Positions 24,762-35,800 of a DNA stretch of 64,000 nt are shown here, in pieces (position 1 is the first letter of the stretch; each line of letters begins with the position of its first letter). The position numbers were made by a program, and so were the translations under genes. Source of the stretch: Echinococcus granulosus (taxonomy: Eukaryota > Platyhelminthes > Cestoda > Cyclophyllidea > Taeniidae); contig NW_020170481.1 in NCBI RefSeq assembly GCF_000524195.1, positions 130,462-194,461 of the forward strand, read 5' to 3'. The notes below the pieces were generated by a model. The model searched no databases, was not told the DNA's origin, and saw only the letters and a program-made list of their open reading frames with translations.

Positions 24762-25744
24762 TCAGGACTGCCGATTCAAGGTATCGGCCAACCTACAATT
24801 AAAGCCACAAAGTGCGCAGTGAGTGCTAGTTGTCATGGGATATTCAAATTCGAATCATTTTAAAAGATAGAAGTTGGAAAACGCACCAGTCCATGGCTTC
24901 GGTAAGTCCATCACCGCGAACAGCCGAAGTTTTGAAGATCTGATACGTCCGATTCTTGATGGAGGTTAGACCGAGTGAAGAGGCCACTTGAGTGACGGAC
25001 ATACAGCCATCAATGTCCTGTTTGTTGGCAAAAACGGCCAAGACAGCGGTCTTTAGCTCCTCCTCCTAAAGGTGAAAACGATATTCGTGTGTAGGATTGG
25101 TAATAAGACAAAGCCAGGTGGGGAAGTGTATACGCACAACGCACCTCAAGCATTGAAATTAGCTCCTGCCTAGAGATGCCGATCCTGTCACGATCCATAC
25201 TGTCCACAACGTAGATTATAGCGTCAGTATTAGCATAGTAACAGCGCCAGTATGGACGAATACTTGTCTGTCCACCCAGATCCCATACTTGGAATTTCAA
25301 GTTCTTGTAATGCACGGTTTCAACATTGAAACCGATAGCTTAATGTGGAGTGCATAGGTAAAGTAAACAAAAGAAAATTCGAGAACTTCAAAGCAAAAAA
25401 TGCCAGTGTGAGAATAAAACTGTATCTATAAAGGACAAAATATGCACAACTCTGAGGAAAAAAACTTAGGTGAAGAGAGCCTCAAGGATAAGGTATTTTA
25501 TTGTACACTTGAGTCAAGACTACGTGAAAGGTACTTTCTGAGTTGGGATGATTAACCACTCAACAAACTTACTCGGTATAGTCGTCACAACCTCGCCAAC
25601 TTGTAACTTGTACAAAATCGTCGTTTTCCCTGCACCATCCAGTCCCAGAATGAGTATTCGTCTTTCACGAGAACCAAAAAGCCTGTAAAATGCGGACCAA
25701 ATCCCACCTAGGCAAAAAAGTTAGGCGAATATACACAAACCCAT
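24762..25744 (-). CDS. ARL1: ARF-like GTPase 1 (ARL1)
   Basis: Five exons join in phase: 25744-25741, 25707-25573, 25338-25145, 25065-24887 and 24792-24762. They give 180 residues, against 181 in human ARL1. The first exon holds only ATG plus one base; a 33-nt intron with a CTAAC branch motif and a T-tract separates it from the next. The protein starts [18 protein letters not shown]; Gly2 is the expected N-myristoylation site. Visible GTPase motifs are GLDGAGKTT (P-loop), TTIPTIGFNVE (switch I), [17 protein letters not shown] (switch II), NKQD and the TSA loop, followed by [11 protein letters not shown] at the end. The DRDRIGIS block separates ARL1 from ARF1-6. Known ARL1 acts at the trans-Golgi, recruiting GRIP-domain golgins and arfaptins. 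All key residues appear intact. Confidence 0.96.
25708..25740 (-). other. 33-nt intron of ARL1
   Basis: On the minus strand it starts GTTTGTGTAT, carries CTAAC followed by a T-run, and ends GCCTAG. Its removal joins ATG-G to GTGGGATT and restores the MGG start typical of ARL1. The length is close to the minimum known for spliceosomal introns. Confidence 0.75.
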
Positions 25745-27631
25745 TGTGGATGACGGCAGCAGGCAAAAAGTGCCTGCCGTTCAGCTATTCAACCAATCAA
25801 ATTTGGCACCTTGGAAGGACACAATGATCCCGATGTTCTATCAGCCTGGTTAACATAAAGTCAGAAGCCCGAATTTTATGGAACGAAACAAATAATCTTA
25901 TCCGTAGAACTCAAAATCCTCTGACTGCATTTTACCGTGGGAAGGCTCCAAAGATGATTATTATAGATGGCACAATCAAAGAATGACTCCTGATTTGAAA
26001 ATTAGAATAACATATGTGTTAATTTCCTCATAAATGTTCCTGCAAATGTTCAGAACTGTAGTGTTTATGAACCATTAGGTGGGTTGCCTTAAATTTTTTT
26101 AAAACAATACCCTGTAATTTTAATTATAAACCCTCCAGTTTACGACAATATTAGCAGTCTGTTGACTTAGTTATCACTAAACAAATGACAGATATCTATT
26201 TTTAAACAGACTTAACTAGCCACAGGAATAAATTTAGCATAAATAAGATAATACCAAATATGGCGATGACAGCCAACACGCTTGCAATGATGTGTACATG
26301 ATGAGTACATCCGTCCTCAGTTGGAGCATTGGGTCATTTGTAAATTCATTGATCGTAAAATTTACACCCACACACAACTACATTTCCAGCAGTCTAATCT
26401 AGTTTTGTGTAATTTAGCATTCACATAGAGAATGTAACACGTCACAAGACCAGAAAATGTACTGTTCATGTAGTCTCCTCCTCATGGACTCGTAGCACTT
26501 GTTCGAAGATCTTCCCATGAGCGTATTTTATCGGCATTGAAAATGCCTTGTCAGTAAACTCACACACAGCTCTTCCGCTTTTTCCACAGGTGATCCATAC
26601 GAACACGTCATCATGAGTTTTCCCGAGTATTCCTTCGGACGGTAACCTAGTTGTTGATATCGAAGAAGCTTTGGGTACCATCGCATCTCTGGCGTGGGAC
26701 CTTGTGAGCCCAGATTGCCTCACTCCCAAAGCTGCGAAAACCCCTCAGCAAATGTGCTCCACATAATGTGAAGATATGCCAAGGATCACCAGAAGGTACA
26801 GCCCTGCCTTGACAGTGCGTCGACACCTGTTCCAACCGACATGGACCACACACCTCATGTACGGCCTCAAGCCTTACTTTCCGCCTCTCACATGCAGCAC
26901 GAATCTACACCCTCGGAAAAAGACAGCTCGCTAGCCGACTTGTGGAGGGAAAAGGCATGTGTGAAACCATCGTTTTAACACCCCACGACATAACGCAGGC
27001 ACAGACACGACTAAGGCTGCCTCATCCACCGAATACTTCACCCGCTTAGGGTCCAACAACTCTGGCTAGGATCTCAGCACCACCCAAAAGTGGGTAAGGC
27101 AACACCTATCCAGGAGGGGAGGGTAGTGTTTCCCCTGCCTGTTTCCGGGCAGATAGGACCCCGAACTTCATGGGAAGGTCTACAAATTAGAGAGATGTGG
27201 AATGGGAAACAATGCCTCACCTCAGCCCCCATAAAGGCGATATAACCCCTTCATGGGATGAGATGGGTGACCGTAGCGAAGAATACCTCAATATGCAATT
27301 CACCTAACCTAACCTCGTCGTTTCCCAATCAAGTCTGCCACTGATTAGCCAACCAGACCATTACACATCGTTCAAAGACCCCATCATAACTAAATATTTG
27401 GAATTCAAGACGGCTAACCGTGAAGGCCTAGCGCAAGGAGCAAGCACTCGCCTCTAAAGCATATTCCGAATTTATAACCGAAAAAAGTAAAAAGCGAAGT
27501 CAATCCACCGGTGCTATCCATCTATTACATCTTTCCTGGTGGTCCAAAAAAACCAGATCAACTGTCACTCTTTCACTGGTTCGCAACACTTCAACCTCAC
27601 AATAGTGAAAAAAGCATAGAGGGACAGCTGT
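25745..27631. other. Intergenic, with a repeat-like block near 26.5-27.3 kb
   Basis: From 25745 to about 26450 the sequence is A/T-rich with no coding content. From about 26466 to 27315 composition shifts to G/C-richer sequence with several short, overlapping minus-strand frames that do not splice into a recognisable product. It ends near CACCTAACCTAACCT at about 27301-27315. This looks like a dispersed repeat or a decayed element, not a gene. Confidence 0.4.
26466..27315. repeat. Possible decayed dispersed element
   Basis: The composition differs from its A/T-rich surroundings. Two minus-strand frames, 26466-26729 and 26647-26853, read on from one another with a frame break between them, as in a decayed coding sequence. 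The plus-strand right edge carries a short (CCTAA)-type repeat. I recognise no transposase or reverse transcriptase motif. Assignment to a class is not possible from the sequence alone. Confidence 0.3.
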
Positions 27632-30600
27632 TCACAGATCCAGAGGTCGAGGTGTCATGAACTCGTCCAATACCGCCTCTGTGATCTGCGCTCTTCGTCG
27701 TTGGTGCTGTGTCACGAGGTCGGTCAGAATGGCAATGAGCTCTTTCTTCAGGTTACCCGTCAAGAGCTCACCCGAAGTGTAGTCCTGAAGGCAAACAAAT
27801 AGTAACAAATTATCCTTTATCAGTGAATTTCTATGCAGAGATGACAAGGTGATTAGGAGGAATCAGGAATCGCCTGAACAAGACTCTTTCCACTTCTCAG
27901 GGTAAAACAAATACCCAAAAGTGGTTTATCCGCGCTGACTGATCTCTCATAAAAGAGCAAGATTCATCACCTCTATGGGAAAGGGTGAAATGAGGCACTG
28001 TCGCCCCAGTTTGCAAATCTTTCCATGTAGTTCAAGGTCCTGTTGGTCGGAGATCAGCACTTTCCTCCCATTCATCACTCACTACTTCTGTCCCTTGCTG
28101 GATAGGTGTTTCCTTACCCACCTTTGAATTGCGCTGAGGTCTCGACCAGAGTTATTGAATCATAAGCAAGTGAAGCATTCAGCGAGCGAGGAAGGCGCAG
28201 TCGTTTCTGTGGCTACAGAGCGAAGCGCCCGTTTGGCAAAAAATGCAAACTTCGAGGCGCAAATGTCAGCTAATAATCAGTCCTTTCTCCGACGGCACAC
28301 TTTCATGTCGCTCTTGAAAGAGGTAGGGAACAATGTCCGGGGTCGTGCATAGGGTGCATCATCCATATTGCTGAGTCTCCACCACGATTCTTCCAGTTGG
28401 TAGAGCAATTGCTGAACTGTCACGTAGCATATCTTCAGATTCTGCACAACACATTTGGCAAGCAGACTCTGCAGCTTTGCGACTAGGGGAAACTTGGTTT
28501 GCGAAACTGACACTGTCAATTTACATCTATCAGATACAATCAACATTCGCGAACAACACGTTAGCTGCACTTTGAGTGAGTCAACGATAACCACCACGAA
28601 CAAGACCAAGCATTGGTGACTATAACCGCGTGCAACTAAGCCAAGTCTCCAGCACTGTCCACTAGCCAGGCGCCGGGCTCCCTCACACACCTCAGTCGAT
28701 AAAGACATTTGTTTTGAAGACCTTGTCTTTGTCCACTAGACAGCTCAATAAGATCTGGGCGGCTGGCATGAATGCAGAAGCCCCAGCCTATGAATGGTTA
28801 CCTTGGCATCCTAGTGCCTTATTGACATGTCTCAAGGCTAGAAAAGAGTCCTGCTTGGGTGATGCATCAGCTGAGTCAGACACCCTCCCCCAATCCCCCA
28901 ATTTGGGGTAGTACATTTTGGCACCGAATTTTGTGTCATCTCTAAATGTTATACAAGTTATTAGGCAAGGAGGCTCTGTAGCATTAGGGCTGTAGGATAC
29001 TAACGATGTACCCAGCCAAGATTTGGCAATGTGAGAGCGAATTTCAAAAAAAGTGGCAGAGCACAAAAGACGACACTCACTGAGGTAGAATGAGTACATA
29101 GCAGAAATGGCAGAGGTACTTTAGCGGTGTGCCCAAATCACGAGGCAGTGAAGGGAGTCACACCGAAAACAGCACAAAATTTTGTACTCACTTGGTAGCA
29201 CGTTTGCCAGTACTGCAAAGTGGGCGGAAACGGAGAGGATTTGAAGTGCACCTTTACCGCCCTTATGTTTTTTTCGCACATCTACCAGCACTCAAACTCA
29301 AGCAAAAAAAGTTTTTCCAACTCCAATAATATAAACACTATAAGACCACAAGTTGTTTCGCCTCTTTTCCCCTCAAGCAGCAAAGCTGACTCCAGTAGTA
29401 CTACTACCTCCTAAACATCTGCCATGCAAGCCTTAAAACGACTACTAGCAAAGTGAGTTGACCCATAAAAAGAATGCGAATGAATGGTAGGTGGATGTGA
29501 AAGCGAGGTATTGCTGCATTACCGAAGGTTACTCGGTCTTTAAAGGCACTTATCGTAAAACAGCACCACAAACAACTTCATTCTCAGACGCGATTCGTCC
29601 AGCGGCTTAAGAGACCACCCCAGTATCGCAATAGGAGACAGGGAGAAGAAACGACGCGATGCAATTTCCCCAGGCGTAACTCAGGAGTGACAAATTTAAG
29701 GAGATAAAGCAAGACTGACCTTGCGAATTCGTTCCAACTTCTCGTCATCATCGAGGAAGAACCGAAGGTACTGGAAGGAGACATCCACGTCACAGTTACC
29801 ACCCTTGGCCCTATGCTCCTCGATTGTCGCACCGCCACCCGAAAAGGCGTACTTGTTGATCTGAAATAAAGAATGAGAAAAAGATAATTGCATGCTCAAA
29901 AAGACCACTTTTTTGGTCCTATTGAACTCCTATCGCAGGGCTCTAAGATCGATGACCTAACAAATAGGTTCGGTGTGTGGCTATAAATGCAGGTCGAATC
30001 GGTCGTAATTGTGTGACCTACGCAAATAAGCGCCATTGGTAAGGTTTTGACTACAAAGTATCAGATTTATAGTCCGATGGATGGATAAATAAAAAGGTAA
30101 TGGGTGGGCAGGTAGAACGATGGATCTGGGATGAAGAATCGGGGCTTGGTGGATAACTACCTAAGGAAGCGGGTGGGGGAGAGATAAATGGCGGGTCAAT
30201 TAAATTAACAAATAGCAAGATAGGTGAGTATTCAAACGAATGCATGAAAAGATGGATGAATTGACTGTTAATCGACAACGTATGGATTAAATGTATGCAT
30301 AGTAGTAAGAAGTTAAAAGTGGGGGACAGGATGGGTAATTCAGATGGAAATGAATGGATGAATCGGAGGTAGACAGATAACTAGCTAGGGGTGCATGGAG
30401 AGATGATTAGCTAAGTGAATTAGTAGATGGAAAATTTGGCACAGAGGAATGGATGTAATTTTGATGTACCCAACCTAAGAGACGACATATACCGGATGAA
30501 TGAATAGATCTGGGATATGTCCAGGTAGATGGAAGAGTGGAAGGAAGTAAAACTCACCTTTGCCCTAATCTGTTTCGGTGTATCCGTAAGAAATATCGCC

Positions 30601-31824
30601 GAGTTGGGGTCTGAGGCGCTCATCTTCGTGACACTGCCCTGCAGCGCAGGGAAGAACGTAGATAGCAGTAGAGCTGGCTTTGGCATACCCAGACGTGGAG
30701 CGACATCTCGTGTCATGCGGAAGTAGGGATCCTGATCGATGGCACAAGGGATTAGACATCCCACCGACGTCTGCGCCACCGTTGCCTTCTCCGTCCTGTC
30801 ACACTCGCAGCCATTAATCTCGCCAACACTGTCTCGGCCGAAAATTTGCGGAAATGAAGAGGAGAAACAAGGTGCCGCCTGGACCGCAGGAAAAGCGATT
30901 TTACCAATGCAGTCGTTGTCGGTGAAACCGAATATCCCCCGCGCTTGGTTGAACGTAACCATGCGCTGAATGCTCACTATGGTGCGGTAGAACTCCGGGC
31001 ACTGCCTATACGGGTAAGGGAAGCAACCACAACCGTAGGTGTAAATCAGCCAGTCGATGAAAAATATGCCGTTAGACAAGATGGGAACTGTGGGTGCAGA
31101 GTTGGATACGACTCTCAGAGCACAAGTGGTGGTAGTGGAATTAACTACTACANNNNNNNNNNNNNNNNNNNNNNNNNNNNNNNNNNNNNNNNNNNNNNNN
31201 NNNNNNNNNNNNNNNNNNNNNNNNNNNNNNNNNNNNNNNNNNNNNNNNNNNNCAGTCTCAGAGGTGAAAGAGCCAAAAGTGACGCTATTCACGCTGGTGA
31301 CATACAAGCCAAATAAGCGTAACTCACCCCACGTAAGTAAGATTGTTAAATATGAACGTTTTTTTGGGATCGAACCCCACAGCAATAATATCCTTGGCGT
31401 TCTCCCTCGCCAATTCGATAATCTCATTCATGGGGATATTTTTCCACAAGAACTTTTCATCATCAGTAAGTTGGATAACCAAGGGCACATTGAAGACATC
31501 TTGGATCCACTTGGTGAGAATGAAGGGAATGAGGTGGCCCACGTGGAGAGAGGAAGAGGAGGGACCACGACCAGTGTAGAGATAGAAGGGTTTGCCGCTC
31601 TCGTACATCGCCAGGATTTGCTCAAGGTCTCGATGCGCAAAAAAGATGCCTCGACGAATCAAATGGTGCGGTGGTTTCCCTGTCGCCTTTTCAAAACGTT
31701 CAAGAAGAGTGGACTCAATTTTAGAGCAGCCAAAACGTTCGATCAGTCTGGCATAGTCGACACCGGAATCAGAGGCCGCTTTTACATCCCATGGTGTTAC
31801 AATATCGTCACCCTCAGCAGCCAT
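27632..31824 (-). CDS. WARS1: Cytoplasmic tryptophanyl-tRNA synthetase
   Basis: Four exons join in phase: 31824-31328, 31005-30558, 29860-29720 and 27784-27632, giving 412 residues. The enzyme attaches tryptophan to tRNA-Trp as a class I synthetase. The HIGH-type signature is HVGH, in [17 protein letters not shown]. The KMSKS-type signature is KMSAS, in [16 protein letters not shown]. Other matches are [29 protein letters not shown] and the end block [11 protein letters not shown]. It begins [14 protein letters not shown], so the vertebrate N-terminal WHEP domain is absent, as in mini-TrpRS; an upstream coding exon cannot be excluded because an acceptor-like AAG precedes the ATG. About 20 extra residues lie between FPQIF and CLIPC. 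The 100-N gap is in intron 1 and costs no coding sequence, and intron 3 is about 1.9 kb. Confidence 0.95.
27785..29719 (-). other. Large intron 3 of the TrpRS gene
   Basis: It lies between phase-0 exons ending RIRK and starting DYTSGEL. It contains a 143-codon minus-strand open frame at 28277-28708, Ser/Leu/Cys-rich, with no recognised domain and no neighbouring splice partners that I could identify. No other content can be named. Confidence 0.5.
30060..30540. repeat. Degenerate GATG/GGAT-rich simple repeat in TrpRS intron 2
   Basis: Many imperfect GATGGAT, GGATGAAT and TAGATGG units occur over about 480 bases within the intron between 30558 and 29860. It is a diverged tetranucleotide microsatellite. 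Confidence 0.6.
31153..31252. other. Assembly gap of 100 N
   Basis: Exactly 100 undetermined bases, the usual placeholder for a gap of unknown length. It falls between TrpRS exon 1 (ending 31328) and exon 2 (starting 31005), whose ends are phase-compatible, so no TrpRS coding sequence needs to be missing. Confidence 0.99.
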
Positions 31825-32890
31825 CTTAAAAGAAATACAGAAATTTGTATCTCAATGGCGCGTAGCTGTGCATAAATTACGAACACTATGAGCCAACTAA
31901 CTAAATAGACTCCAAGTCGCAAAAAAGTTAGATTCGCTTTGTTTAACAATAAATAACTAAAATGCAGGAATGGGGTTACAGTTAAAACGCACATTTTATG
32001 CACTGGGCCAGAAGAAAAGAAACTTGGAGTTAAATATGAATCATGCAAATCAAGATGAACAAGAAAGCAAAGGCTGAATAGGATAAGCAAGAATCGGGAT
32101 GTAAACTCAAACCACATGAATACACAGGGGAAAACTTATGACAAATATAACAAAATAAGTTCCTCTTCAAATATAAGCTAGATATAAATGGAGGTAAAAT
32201 AGACGACACCAGGCGGGGAACGGAGAACGCAAACATCCACACCAGATTCGTACAATTATCACCAACGTAAGAGCAACTTAAACATACGAAAAATCCTCCG
32301 TTCAAGTAAACAGCTATTTGTTCTTTTATTAGCACATCCAAATAAATTTTGTTATTTGATGACAAGTGCAATGGAGGCTAAGCTGTAGAGAGATGCTTTT
32401 CACAAGGAAATGCCGCCGTTTATGTTTAAATTAAACCTTGTCAACGCTTTTCTTTGAAATATTGAAAAAAGTTTAATAAGGCCTTCGATAATAGGCAACA
32501 AATAAACTACATATTTAACACTAAACCCCTTTAGTAGTGAGCAAAGCCTAAATAACGGTTCTATAGCCTGGAATTTATAGCCACTGACTCGGTTTGATTT
32601 GAGCAGTCACGCTAGACCCAGATTACTTTGATTCATTCCTGCCATTTTATAAGTTGCTCGCATCACCATCCCCACCCACCCGACACAATGGGGCAGGAAA
32701 AAGCCACCTCCCGAACCTTTGCACTTTTACCCAACAAACTAATAACAAAACTATACAAAAGAAGAACCAAAAATAAAGACGGTTTACATCGTGACAGCAT
32801 GAGCAGCAAGAAACGTCTAAATGAGGGTTAAGAAGGAAAAACGGAAGGAGGGGAATGGTGATGGAAACAGCTGCAACCCCCACCCTTCGC
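31825..32890. other. Intergenic between the FERM gene and the TrpRS gene
   Basis: The sequence is A/T-rich with no recognisable coding content. It should include the 3' UTR of the FERM gene and the TrpRS 5' UTR and promoter. Confidence 0.5.
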
Positions 32891-35800
32891 TTATATGTAA
32901 ACCGATTGTGTTCGCTCATCCTGACCGTCTTTGTGATTGAGACTGGAGAGTTGGGGGAAGAGGGGCGACTCCGATGTTCCCATTAGCATTCTCTCTCTTG
33001 CCTGCGTGTCTGGTGCGGCATGAACCCGTCGCATGGTCACCACCTCGCCTGCACTGTAGATGTACGCCTCGTTGTATTGTAGTCGATCTGATAAAACAAC
33101 GACAAAAGAGCACATTGTGAACCAATCAACATTTGTTGCGCAAGAACGAAAATTATTAAACCGAATTCCACTAATAGATTTTACCAATAATTTGATCCAG
33201 TTTCAATCGCTGCTCATTTTCAAGGTCAAAACATATTCTACTTAAATATAAAATAAGTAGCAAGTGTACAAACCTTGCTGCTCCAATTGTCGAGCGGACT
33301 GTTGGGAGGCGAGGTGAGCCACCGTCTGGTGCTTGTGCAAGTGACTGCTTAGCGTGAAGAGATGCTGTGCCTCTAGAGAGGAGGCCGAGAAGAAGGTCAA
33401 CTTTCGACCTGAGGTCAGGTGAATTATGAAGCTCGCGTGCTGTGATGAGGAGGAGAGGTAAGGAACAATGACAGTGGCTGTGTATAATTGATAAACAAAA
33501 AAGATTATTAAAAATACTCCTTTCGAATGGAATTGGTCGCACAATACAATGCTGACACGAAAAATGAGCAGGAACTACGGAGATTTTGGTTTAGCCTTCA
33601 TTTGCTATTATTTTTGTCTATATGCGCAACCTGCTTACAGTGATGCTTTATCCACACCCCACGTCTCTTAGGTGGATATCAATAAATTCGGCATTTGAAT
33701 AAGAACTCGAGATAGGGGGGTGGATGATCGAACTATGGGAGGAGTCCTTCCAAATATTCTTCGGCGATTTATGACTTCCAATCCATTTGAAGATCTTATA
33801 TTCCTCACTGCAGCTTTAAGAGCGCATTAAACACCGCCTGACACACCCCAGATATGTGGAATCTAAGTCCTGAAATGTGGGTTAAACCTATTTCAGCAAC
33901 GGCTCCAACTTTCACAGATTAACTGAATAGGTCGTCCCAATAAGGTGGGCAAACAACACACAACAGTGAACTGCCATACCACATACTCCACAAACACAAC
34001 GTTGCCGTAGGATTTTATAGACCAATTTGACAATTCTAGCTTCTGACCTGCAAGTAGAAATTGGGGATTGACATAAACACGAATGCCTTATCAAAAGGGA
34101 ATGTGACACCTTTTGGACAACCGTGAGTAATCGTGTCTGTGGGTAAATGGAAGCAAGAGGTCAAAATTCTGCCTTAGGGCGAGCTCCAAAAGGCAGCATG
34201 GCCGCTAGCCCTAGTGAAAAGTGCACAAGCAAGCAGCGATGAGTTGAACCACAATTTCTAAATCATATACACTTCTTTCTCATCCGCGTGTGTCCCGATT
34301 TTATTAGCTGTAAGGCACGGTGGTGAGCACATTCGCATCGTGAATTGTCACTCTATGGAAGGCGGCACATGAAAATAAAATCGCCAAATACGAGTAGTCA
34401 CTTGGATAGACTAAACTTTTATGACTGAAAATTAACAATGCAAAAGTTTAGAAAAAAAACTGTATTCGTTTTAATGACACACTTTGCCCATTCGTCTCCA
34501 CGAGGATTTGCATCGGAGACAATCGTGGATAGCTGTCCAACTCGGCAATCGCGGGTAATATTTTAGTGGAAAATTTTCGCATGAGTAAAAAAAATAAGTC
34601 GGCCCCCTTTGTTATCATAACTGTTTTACTTCTTGCTTGGCGTTTGAATTAAGACGGGATGGAATAGTTGGAAAAAATATGACGGTCAACGGTAAATGGT
34701 GGATTTGGAGCGGATAAGAAATACCACATTTTTTACCTAAAAATGTGTTTTTTTTATGCTACCATAAGGCTGTGTTTAGCCTGCTGATTCACGAAAAGCC
34801 CGAACAAGTTGATGGAGACCATCACTAAATGCCCTCAAAAGCCATTTTACAGAGCCAATCACATTTCGAGGAGAAAGAATAAATAGGCTTGAGAAAAAAA
34901 TAGTGAACTATTTTTTTTCAAGGAATGAGATGATTGATAACATGGATTAGTTGTTACGCCAACTAACTGCGCATAAATCAACTGTAGTGTTTTTGCAGGA
35001 CTATCTTAGCCGCAATGGCACGTGCCAACTGGATTTGCGTGCGGGTATGCAAGGGGCGGTTGTTAGTCCGCAGGTCCTAACGCAAGCACAGAGGCGAGAG
35101 GTACACACAAACAACGGACACCTAAGTATGTGTGTGTGTATGTGTAGAAGTGTGGTGCCCGATCACATGCGGACACAAGCAGGCAGAACAGGGTATGACG
35201 ACCAGAGATGTGTGAATCCGGGGCCTCTCAGACCGCAAACGAATGACTCACCTCGAAATGGTGGCGGCGGTGGTGGTAAGGTTTGAGCTGAGGACGAACA
35301 AATGATGGTTGGATTATGGGGCGTCTCATCTGCCATTTATACAACCCAACTGTATCTGGACATTATTCCATTGGTCCGCAATTCAAACTCTTCGATCTCT
35401 GGGTGTCCTTTACCTTCGGAAAGTGATCGGTTGGACAACGATCGTATCTCCCCTAAGTAACCCCCTCAAATTTTATGTTTGTTATCATGGAACCTTCTCT
35501 AACTGTCTTACTTACTCTACACTTGCAGAATTTTTCGTATTGGACTAAAGTGTTATTCCATAACCTCGTCCATGTATACTTGGTGATGATGATGATGGCT
35601 CACACTTCGTCAATTTCTGTCATTCTTTCTATTCACCAATTACCAGCATGTAGTTAAACCTAGCTAGTCGTTAAGGCACACTTTTGCGTGTGAAATTCGT
35701 CCAAGTGCTACATGGAGAAGGTGTGGTGTTTTTTAACAAGGTGCCGCAGGAAAACAAAATGGAGCCACAAGAGGCAGAAAGAAAGTTGACATCAGTTGAC

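Noticed and set aside
30945..31875. Plus-strand open frames overlapping the TrpRS exons and running through the N gap
   Set aside because: They are antisense shadows of strongly conserved TrpRS exons, and part of the longer frame is undetermined sequence.
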